From Rhizobium tropici CIAT 899 (GTDB taxonomy: Bacteria; Pseudomonadota; Alphaproteobacteria; Rhizobiales; Rhizobiaceae), in contig NC_020061.1 of the NCBI RefSeq assembly GCF_000330885.1, forward strand, positions 348,717-412,716: a DNA stretch of 64,000 nt, in the 5' to 3' direction. A program made the translations under genes and the position numbers. Of the stretch, positions 57,787 through 64,000 are shown piece after piece. Under the pieces are notes generated by a model that was given only the letters and a program-made list of their open reading frames with translations, ran no database searches and was not told where the DNA came from. Every line of letters starts with the position of its first letter. The first letter of the stretch is position 1.

Positions 57787-59189
57787 CCGTATTTCCCCTT
57801 AAGTTCAAACCGTTCGGCGCCGGCTATCTTTTTGCGGATGATGCGGGCGGTTACTTCAAAGCCGACGCTCACTTTCTCAATCGCTATGCGACCGGAAAGC
57901 TGACGGCACTGGATAGGGGCTTTCTTGAAGCAAATGGTCATGCGTTCAATGAGATCGACGATCCAGCCTATATGGGATTTGCCTACCGGTGGGCCCAACG
58001 GTTGCACCGTCCTCAAGAGCTGAATTACGTCATTCTCGTTCCGACCCTCCGTTGCAATTTGGCATGTGCCTATTGCCAGGTGTCTCGGGTGAACGAGAGC
58101 ACTCCGGGCTTTGATTGGACGGATGAGACGCTTGAGCGCGTTCTCCGATTTCTCGATGCCATGACGTCCGCGAGCGTCAAAATCGAATTCCAGGGTGGCG
58201 AGCCACTGCTCCGATTAGACCTATTGGAGAAGGTTCGTGATTTCGCTCGCCGCAAGTTCCAAGAAGTTTTCTTTACGGTATGCACCAATCTGCAATCAGT
58301 ATCGGAAGAAGCTTGGGATTTCCTGGATGCTTCGGACGTCTTCGTGAGTACGTCACTTGATGGCGAATTTTCGACGCATGAGCGGCAACGAACCGTAAAC
58401 GCCAAAGACACGCAGCAATTCGTATCGAACCTCAGCTATGCCATCGAGCGCTTGGGGCAGGGAAAGGTCTCGGCTCTCCCGACGCTAGACATCAACCAGT
58501 TGCCGAGCGTTTCCGAGATCATTGATACATTTGGCCGGTTCGGATTTCGGTCAATTTTCCTTCGACCAGTTAATCATCAGGGTTTTGCCAGAAAACGGTT
58601 TCAGACCACCGGTCTCGAAGACAAATGGAATGCCTACCATGCCGATTTTATCGACGCTCTGATCGAGGACAATTGGACCGCCGGGCAGCCGGTTGAGGAG
58701 TTCTATTTCACACACTGCCTGCGGCGGGTTCTGCGTGGCGGCCACAATCAGCACGTCGACCTTCGTAATCCGAATATTCTCGGCCGAGACTACATCGTTA
58801 TTGACTACGATGGCACCTTCTATCCGACGGATGAAGCCAGGATGGTCACGCGGGTTGGACAGGTCGATCTTAGCATTGGCAATCTTTGTGACGGCATCGA
58901 CCAGTCCAAGCTAGACGTGCTGAACCAAGAGTCTTCCAATTCATTCCATCCCGACTGCATCCATTGTCCATACCAAGCCGCGTGTGGTGCGGACGTTGTT
59001 GACGATCTATCCCGTTATGGGCGCATCGATCTACCGAAGGCCGACACAGCCTTCTGTCGCCGTCATACCGCAATCTTCGACAAGATCTTCGAGCTGCTCT
59101 ATTCGGCTGACGAGAAAGTCCAAAAGAGCCTTGCGTTCTGGGCCGGAATTCCGGAATTCGATCCGTCACTGGCGCCGGTACACACATGA
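57783..59189 (+). CDS. hxsB: His-Xaa-Ser system radical SAM enzyme HxsB
   Basis: This 468-residue radical SAM protein has the 4Fe-4S motif CNLACAYC (Cys91, 95, 98), GGEP at 138-141, and a C-terminal cysteine-rich region (Cys312, 369, 392, 395, 401, 425). The latter resembles the auxiliary-cluster SPASM domains of peptide-modifying enzymes. It belongs to the HxsB family and presumably modifies the His-Xaa-Ser repeat peptide HxsA, but the chemistry is unknown. It overlaps hxsD and hxsC by ATGA on both sides, so stoichiometric translation is likely. Confidence 0.9.
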   Translation: MTVFPLKFKPFGAGYLFADDAGGYFKADAHFLNRYATGKLTALDRGFLEANGHAFNEIDDPAYMGFAYRWAQRLHRPQELNYVILVPTLRCNLACAYCQVSRVNESTPGFDWTDETLERVLRFLDAMTSASVKIEFQGGEPLLRLDLLEKVRDFARRKFQEVFFTVCTNLQSVSEEAWDFLDASDVFVSTSLDGEFSTHERQRTVNAKDTQQFVSNLSYAIERLGQGKVSALPTLDINQLPSVSEIIDTFGRFGFRSIFLRPVNHQGFARKRFQTTGLEDKWNAYHADFIDALIEDNWTAGQPVEEFYFTHCLRRVLRGGHNQHVDLRNPNILGRDYIVIDYDGTFYPTDEARMVTRVGQVDLSIGNLCDGIDQSKLDVLNQESSNSFHPDCIHCPYQAACGADVVDDLSRYGRIDLPKADTAFCRRHTAIFDKIFELLYSADEKVQKSLAFWAGIPEFDPSLAPVHT

Positions 59190-60268
59190 TCGATTTGCGG
59201 CTCAAGATCGATGACGTCCCGATCGACAATCCAAGTATCGTTCGCTTGCGCTCGCACGCGGTGGACAGTGAATATGATGCACTCCTGATCGACAGAGATC
59301 AGGAAAGTCAAACCTTCGATCTCGCGGGTTACTCGCTTCGCGTCCACTGCGGTCCCGAAACCGATCTTGACGGTGACGTCCTGCTTCTAGTTCCTGGGCG
59401 AAAGTCAGCGCATCGATTGGTGCGATCCCGGTCGAGACACAACACCTTCTTGGTCACCGAGCAATGCGACCAGCTCTGCGTCATGTGCTCGCAGCCTCCA
59501 AAGAAATATCACGCCGACCTCTTCGACCAGTTCACAGTCGCCGCCACCTTAGCGCCGGAAAACGCTCGGATCACCATATCTGGCGGCGAACCGCTGCTGC
59601 ACAAAGGAAGGCTGTTTCAGTTTCTTCTAGCAGCCGTGAAAGCCCGGCCGGATATCTCATTTCATGTTCTGACCAACGGCCAGTTTTTCGAACCGGGCGA
59701 CAGCACCGTGATGGATGAGATCGGACGTGATCGCGTGCTATGGGGCATTCCGCTCTATGCGCCTTATGCGGGACTTCACGACAGCATTGTTGGAAAATCC
59801 GGAGCCTTTGAAACGCTGTCGTTGAACTTGACGGCGCTGATGAGGGCGGGGGCAGCGGTCGAGCTTCGTACGGTTGTCCTCCAGCAGAACTGGGATGTGT
59901 TGCCACAGCTTGCGAACTATGTCTCGACCCGGCTTCCGTTCATTGACGTATGGGCGATCATGCAACTGGAAAATATTGGCTACGGCAGAATGAACTGGGC
60001 CCATTCGTTCAAGGATACGTCGCTGGATTTCGGCCGACTCCGCACAGCCATCAACCTCGCGATTGGGCGCGGTATTCAAACGCTGCTCTATAATTTCCCT
60101 CTTTGCAGTGTCCCTCCAGGGTACCGACATCTGGCACCAGGCACGATTTCAGATTGGAAGAACAAATTTTTGGAACAGTGCAGCGGATGTTCGCTGCGCT
60201 CTACTTGTGGTGGATTTTTTGAATGGTATAAAGCTGATCAGGGGTTTGGGGGACTCTCACCACAATGA
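59186..60268 (+). CDS. hxsC: His-Xaa-Ser system radical SAM enzyme HxsC
   Basis: This 360-residue second radical SAM enzyme of the system has CDQLCVMC (Cys94, 98, 101), ISGGEPLLHKG, and a C-terminal cysteine group (FLEQCSGCSLRSTCGGFF). The N-terminal 90 residues form an extra domain typical of HxsC. It overlaps hxsB and hxsA by ATGA. Together with HxsB it is inferred to install modifications on HxsA. The product is expected in the cytoplasm. Confidence 0.9.
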   Translation: MIDLRLKIDDVPIDNPSIVRLRSHAVDSEYDALLIDRDQESQTFDLAGYSLRVHCGPETDLDGDVLLLVPGRKSAHRLVRSRSRHNTFLVTEQCDQLCVMCSQPPKKYHADLFDQFTVAATLAPENARITISGGEPLLHKGRLFQFLLAAVKARPDISFHVLTNGQFFEPGDSTVMDEIGRDRVLWGIPLYAPYAGLHDSIVGKSGAFETLSLNLTALMRAGAAVELRTVVLQQNWDVLPQLANYVSTRLPFIDVWAIMQLENIGYGRMNWAHSFKDTSLDFGRLRTAINLAIGRGIQTLLYNFPLCSVPPGYRHLAPGTISDWKNKFLEQCSGCSLRSTCGGFFEWYKADQGFGGLSPQ

Positions 60269-60888
60269 AGAAGCGCAAGATCTACCTGGTGCCGTCGTTG
60301 ATCGCGGCCGGTTTCATGCCATCGAAAGGTGATGCTGCGCCGATCATCGGCCTTACCGAAAAGAAGCCGGCCGCCACCTTGTTCGAACGGTTGCGGGTCA
60401 AGCAGGTCTACACCCTTGCCGGCCATAGCTCGCATTCGAGCCACGCAAGCCATGCCAGTCACGCAAGCCACGCATCCTCAGCTGGAGGTGGCTACGTCCC
60501 ACGGGGCGATTATGACACTGCTTATCCATCCCCCGATCCGACACCGCGCTATCAGCCCAACCCGGGGCCGGTCATCAGAAGTCTCCCAACCACTCCAAAC
60601 TTACCGGCGACGACGTCAACTGGCACCTATTCGACGCAATCCTCTTCGACGAGCGCGCAGCCAGTGCCACTGAAGACGTTGCCAGGCAACTCGGACAAAT
60701 TTCGCCGTATCGTCATACAGGTCCAGACCGCTCTGATCGCATTTGGTTATTTCGGCGGCCCGATAACAGGTCAAGTCGATGCCGCCACGAAGGGCGGGCT
60801 CAGTAAAATGCAGGACGCGTACGGTCTCAAAGTCACCGGCACCATAACTCCGCAGGTCCTGTCGGCCCTGGGGATCGCGACGAACTAA
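60265..60888 (+). CDS. hxsA: His-Xaa-Ser repeat protein HxsA with peptidoglycan-binding domain
   Basis: This 207-residue substrate protein of the system carries six tandem His-Xaa-Ser triplets at residues 54-71 (HSS, HSS, HAS four times). A proline/serine/threonine-rich linker (about 80-140) follows, then a C-terminal peptidoglycan-binding fold (about 145-205; QVQTALIAFGYFGGPITGQVD). The N-terminus has KKRK followed by a hydrophobic stretch and DAAP, which resembles an export signal. The arrangement suggests a modified, cell-wall-attached protein. The biological role is not established. Confidence 0.9.
   Translation: MKKRKIYLVPSLIAAGFMPSKGDAAPIIGLTEKKPAATLFERLRVKQVYTLAGHSSHSSHASHASHASHASSAGGGYVPRGDYDTAYPSPDPTPRYQPNPGPVIRSLPTTPNLPATTSTGTYSTQSSSTSAQPVPLKTLPGNSDKFRRIVIQVQTALIAFGYFGGPITGQVDAATKGGLSKMQDAYGLKVTGTITPQVLSALGIATN
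60424..60477 (+). repeat. Tandem His-Xaa-Ser coding repeat
   Basis: Six consecutive nine-base units encode HSS HSS HAS HAS HAS HAS. Codon use varies between units (CAT/CAC; GCA/GCC; AGC/AGT/TCG/TCC), so the protein repeat, not the DNA repeat, is conserved. Confidence 0.95.
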
Positions 60889-60894
60889 ACCGCC

Positions 60895-62079
60895 ATGCGA
60901 ATGAAACGGCGTTTCCTTTATACGATTATCACAATTGTTTTGTCTGTTTCGGTTTCGATGGGCGCCGCGACTGCTGCGGTCTCTTACCGTCATCTCTCCA
61001 CGACGAATGGGACCACGATCCTTCTTGTTGAGGGCAGCTTCGAGACTGGCGATGATCCTCAACACATCGCCTTAGAACTTGCTGCAAGCCCGGCCAAATA
61101 CATCGCGTTTAATTCGGCGGGTGGCGATCGATCAATCGCGATGGCTTTCGGGAAGGCAATCCGCAAGACCGGCCTTCCGACGCTCCAGACAAAAGGCTCC
61201 CCTTGTCTCGAAACCTGCCTTTTGGCTTTTATGGGTGGCCTTAGTCGTTATGCCGAAGATGAGAGCATAGGCATATCTGTAGAGACGTTTGCGACATCTG
61301 CGGAATCTGACGGTCGTCTCAATCCCTCAGTGTCAGCAGCCCTCAAAGACTACCTCGGCACGATGGGTGTCAGCGCTTCGCTTCTGGACGCAGCGTTGTC
61401 AATGCCGCTGGGGCAATCGAAAGAATTGAATCTTGTCGATATGGCGGGCTATCAGCTGGTAACGGCCCAGCTCAATGAAGAAAGCGCTTCGGCAGATGAA
61501 GTGCAGGATATTCAGCCCACCGATCAAGCAGGGGCAGTGGAAGTGTTCAATGAGTTCCAGCGGGTATGGTCGGGCTCGAGCAGCGAGGCGGTAGCCTTTC
61601 TTCGCAACGTCTATGCCGACCGCATCCAGTATTACGGAAAAGACCTTTCGCGAGAAGATGTGCTTAAGGAGAAGAGCGCTTTCGTGGACCGATGGCCGAC
61701 AAGAATCTACACAGCGCGGCCGGGTTCAGTTCATGCGCTTTGTGCAGACAAGTGTTCAGTCTTCGGCGTTGTCGACTGGTACGCCTTCAGTGCAACCAGA
61801 AAAAAGGGTGCTTCAGGCGCAGTCAACCTGGCGCTGACTTGGGACCCGGTTAGTCGAAGGATAGTCAGTGAGACGGGCAGGGTCATTGAGACCGACAAAG
61901 CAGTCGCCGGCCCCGATCGTATCATCCGCCGTTGGATTCTCGACGCTACCGCCTGCTCGATTGGGAACGCTGTCGACGCGGAAGTATGCAAATCGCGCTC
62001 GATCCTGGAGGCCGATTTGAATAGCTCTGGATGGTGTGATCAGCGGGGATTGGGCTGGAGGCAGTGCGCCAGCCCGTGA
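60895..62079 (+). CDS. Exported ClpP/crotonase-like protein lacking the expected catalytic serine
   Basis: The 394-residue protein starts with a clear signal peptide (MRMKRRFLYTIITIVLSVSV, cleavage near residue 28). Residues about 40-145 resemble the periplasmic ClpP-like family (KYIAFNSAGGDRSIAMAFGKAIRKTG, then CLETCLLAFMGGLSRY). Relatives have Cys-x-Ser-x-Cys at this spot with Ser as the nucleophile. Here Glu106 stands in its place, so proteolysis is doubtful. The C-terminal half (about 210-394) is a separate secreted domain with several cysteines. It begins six bases after hxsA, so it looks like the fifth gene of the operon. I do not know a function. Confidence 0.6.
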   Translation: MRMKRRFLYTIITIVLSVSVSMGAATAAVSYRHLSTTNGTTILLVEGSFETGDDPQHIALELAASPAKYIAFNSAGGDRSIAMAFGKAIRKTGLPTLQTKGSPCLETCLLAFMGGLSRYAEDESIGISVETFATSAESDGRLNPSVSAALKDYLGTMGVSASLLDAALSMPLGQSKELNLVDMAGYQLVTAQLNEESASADEVQDIQPTDQAGAVEVFNEFQRVWSGSSSEAVAFLRNVYADRIQYYGKDLSREDVLKEKSAFVDRWPTRIYTARPGSVHALCADKCSVFGVVDWYAFSATRKKGASGAVNLALTWDPVSRRIVSETGRVIETDKAVAGPDRIIRRWILDATACSIGNAVDAEVCKSRSILEADLNSSGWCDQRGLGWRQCASP

Positions 62080-62083
62080 TCAA

Positions 62084-62833
62084 CTAGCGGCCGCCCTCGC
62101 GGCGTGGAGTTTCGACTGACCGTGCTGCAGGAGTCGGTTTGCGAGCAACAGAAAGCACGGGACTGGAGGAAATCATCCCAGGAGGCACCCAGCCAATGGC
62201 GTCGCCGGCGCTAACGTGGGTCCAACCCGCTTCTTGCTCCATAAGAGATACAAGGGCGTTCTGCCCAAGACTGCCGACAACGATGTACTTAGGACCAGGG
62301 CCGTCTCTGAGTTCAAGAGGTAGCCGAATGTAAGCGAACCTCGCGGCAGGGGGCGGGGTGGCCTTATCGAAAGGATCGACCGCAGGCGCGATGGTGGTCG
62401 CCTCCGATTTCTCGATGGACGCGATCAATCCATCGAAGACGTACGGATCAGGTTCAGGGGCGCCGCTCGTTGGCTGCGTGATCGGAAGCCCAGGGCTCGC
62501 CTCGGTGCTTTGAGGCGTAGGTGCGGAGAAAGACGGAGCCGCTTCCGAAACGGATGTCGCATTCGCTGTACTGGAAGATGTGGGCGACGGCTCTGCACTT
62601 GCAGGAGTCGCGGTTACCACCGAAGTTTGAGACGCAGGAAGCGCTTTTTCCTGAGCGCGTGTTGGGGTAGTAACCGGCGCTGTCACGATCTGATTGCGCG
62701 AGGGAATAAGTGACGAAACAGGGGCGTGAGACGCCGTTCCCGGCTTTGACGTCGTATTCGCTGCGAAGACAGCGCCCCCGATCATCGCCAGCATTACCCA
62801 GAAGTCTCGGTATGCTCCGGCCACGCGCGTCAC
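62084..62833 (-). CDS. Membrane-anchored bacterial SH3-domain protein
   Basis: The 249-residue protein has a short N-terminal membrane segment (FWVMLAMIGGAVFAA), a long low-complexity Ser/Thr/Pro/Ala stretch (about 30-135), and a C-terminal SH3b domain (LPLELRDGPGPKYIVVGSLGQNALVSLMEQEAGWTHV). SH3b domains bind peptidoglycan or peptides in the periplasm. It begins with GTG two bases after the stop of the kinase-like gene, so the two are co-transcribed. It is convergent with the hxs operon, ending four bases from it. Confidence 0.7.
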   Translation of the reverse strand: MTRVAGAYRDFWVMLAMIGGAVFAANTTSKPGTASHAPVSSLIPSRNQIVTAPVTTPTRAQEKALPASQTSVVTATPASAEPSPTSSSTANATSVSEAAPSFSAPTPQSTEASPGLPITQPTSGAPEPDPYVFDGLIASIEKSEATTIAPAVDPFDKATPPPAARFAYIRLPLELRDGPGPKYIVVGSLGQNALVSLMEQEAGWTHVSAGDAIGWVPPGMISSSPVLSVARKPTPAARSVETPRREGGR

Positions 62834-62835
62834 CG

Positions 62836-64000
62836 TTACCCTATATCCATTTGGACTTGCTTAAGCCGCACATACGCTTCAACCAATTGCGGGGGCGGGT
62901 TCCTTCGCAGTTCGGAGGCAGTATCCAGAAGTTCCTTGAGCTCATCCGGAGCACGCCTCAGCTCTCCTTCCAGGTCAGCCCTCTGACGCGCTATGTCCGT
63001 TTTGACCTCATTGATAGCCTGCGGATCGGTGGCAATGTGACTATTGAATACAAATTTCTTTTCAACAGACGACGACCAACTCGCAAGGGCGTCGGCTTTT
63101 TTGGGACCAATGCCGGGAACGGCTAAAACCGAGCGAGTCTTCACATCCCACGCGCTGTCAAAACCAAACGACGAGAGCGTTACCGTCCTGCTCTGTCCAA
63201 TGCCAGCGATTTTTGCGCGGGAGATCAAGTGCCCCTGCATGTGGCTCCTGAATTGAAGGTCTCTTTTCTTTCGCTCGAGCTCGGCGAGACGTTCGCGTTC
63301 CTGTTCCGGAAGTTTGCCATGAGCCGAGGCCAGGGACAGATAGTGGCTTTTTCGTTTCAGGAACACGGCAGGCCCGGCGTGCTCTTCCCAAATTTTCTTC
63401 TTCTCCTCCCATGCTGCGGTAGCCGCCTGCAGTTCGACCCTAAATTCTTCCGCAGGACGGCGGGATCGGATCATCATTGTGATTGATGCGATAACCAGAG
63501 CTGCACCCCAGAAGCCATTCAACTGGTTTGCAAGGAAAATACCTATCAGCAGTCCCGCAACCGAGGCGAAAAACGCCAGCTGCTTTCCACGTGAGAAGGA
63601 TACCGCCACAGGGCTGCGGGTGAGAGACGGAACCGCAATGATGCTTTCAGGTGCTGGGGGTTGGTTTGGTGGAGCGGGACGGTTGATCAGAGCAATGAGG
63701 TCACCGATGTTCAGTGTGGAAACAGTGCTTGAAATCTTCGCGGCGAAGAGGCTCCTGCCCATCGATTTCTCGAGGCGGCACCAGGGACACGACGAGCTCC
63801 GAAAATACGCATGCGATTTGTCAGCAGAGCACTCCAGCAAACCCTTCTCGAGCTTGCCGAGGATTTGGACCCACGAGGTCGCATTCGGTCGACCGCCCGG
63901 AAGATCACCACTCTTTCCGAAAGCGGATTCGAATGCGTCGGAAACCTCCTTGCCAAAGTCACCCAGCGCTGGTGTTAGCGGCGGAGGTTCCATGCGCGTC
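62836..64000 (-). CDS. C-terminal part of a YegI-like kinase/helix-hairpin-helix protein
   Basis: At least 385 residues run into the right window edge. The order RPNATSWVQILGKLEKGLLEC, HAYFRSSSCPWCRLE (zinc-ribbon-like), a pair of membrane segments (about residues 135-170), a charged coiled coil (WEEKKKIWEEHAG, QERERLAELERKKRDL) and a helix-hairpin-helix VLAVPGIGPKKADALASW matches YegI-type proteins, whose N-terminal half is a Ser/Thr kinase. An ATG at 63993 exists but is probably internal. YegI genes usually accompany a PP2C phosphatase and a VWA protein, which would lie beyond the window. Confidence 0.65.
   Translation of the reverse strand, partial: TRMEPPPLTPALGDFGKEVSDAFESAFGKSGDLPGGRPNATSWVQILGKLEKGLLECSADKSHAYFRSSSCPWCRLEKSMGRSLFAAKISSTVSTLNIGDLIALINRPAPPNQPPAPESIIAVPSLTRSPVAVSFSRGKQLAFFASVAGLLIGIFLANQLNGFWGAALVIASITMMIRSRRPAEEFRVELQAATAAWEEKKKIWEEHAGPAVFLKRKSHYLSLASAHGKLPEQERERLAELERKKRDLQFRSHMQGHLISRAKIAGIGQSRTVTLSSFGFDSAWDVKTRSVLAVPGIGPKKADALASWSSSVEKKFVFNSHIATDPQAINEVKTDIARQRADLEGELRRAPDELKELLDTASELRRNPPPQLVEAYVRLKQVQMDIG

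Noticed and set aside
60424..60477. Short tandem repeat as a possible CRISPR or microsatellite
   Set aside because: It is coding, with variable codons for a His-Xaa-Ser peptide. There are no spacers.

Overview
The window looks like an accessory replicon, probably a symbiotic or large plasmid, of a Rhizobiales alphaproteobacterium (Rhizobium/Sinorhizobium type). The grounds are an RmInt1-like group II intron, several IS66-family elements, alphaproteobacterial PhaA, ScoAB, GcdH, EtfAB and UPF0262 proteins, an aminotransferase/aldehyde dehydrogenase pair resembling y4uB/y4uC of the NGR234 symbiotic plasmid, and an extra citrate synthase like the plasmid-borne enzyme known from Rhizobium tropici. 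The species cannot be fixed from sequence reading alone.

Layout. 1-3.6 kb: end of an ectoine-utilisation-like operon (ornithine cyclodeaminase fragment, Asp/Glu racemase family, creatinase-like M24 enzyme, C45 Ntn-hydrolase). 4.0-11.6 kb: a forward catabolic run (class III aminotransferase, aldehyde dehydrogenase, 3-oxoacid CoA-transferase A and B, acetyl-CoA acetyltransferase, UPF0262, glutamate dehydrogenase). 11.6-29.8 kb: mobile-element territory (IS701, IS66 remnant, group II intron fragment, IS5, RmInt1-like intron, an IS66 element with a complete recombinase-in-trio element inside it, ISAs1). Stranded within it are a LexA-like DNA-binding gene, a probably Tat-exported flavin amine oxidase paired with a cytochrome c, and an ATP-grasp ligase. 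30-36 kb: a reverse glutarate/glutaryl-CoA operon (gcdH, class III CoA-transferase, 3-hydroxybutyryl-CoA dehydrogenase, etfB, etfA) with a divergent LysR regulator. 36-47 kb: IS256 remnant, a second M24 plus C45 pair, a complete IS66 element, and a polar amino-acid type ABC transporter. 47-49.3 kb: a decayed second copy of the gdhA/gabD locus. 49.5-55.8 kb: RidA remnant, citrate synthase with an IS3 insertion upstream, isocitrate lyase, and a divergent ScfR/RamB-type regulator. 57.5-62 kb: a complete His-Xaa-Ser (Hxs) operon. 62-64 kb: an SH3-domain protein and the C-terminal part of a YegI-like kinase/helix-hairpin-helix protein running off the window.

How the genes fit. The metabolic genes can be joined into one inferred route: an omega-amine or omega-amino acid (for example cadaverine or 5-aminovalerate) is deaminated and oxidised to glutarate, activated and decarboxylated to crotonyl-CoA, converted through 3-hydroxybutyryl-CoA and acetoacetyl-CoA to acetyl-CoA, and assimilated by citrate synthase and isocitrate lyase. 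No crotonase or malate synthase is visible, and the thiolase has lost 16 conserved residues. The least explained parts are the Hxs operon with its co-linear secreted protease-like protein and kinase neighbour, the amine oxidase/cytochrome c pair, and the two M24 plus C45 modules.
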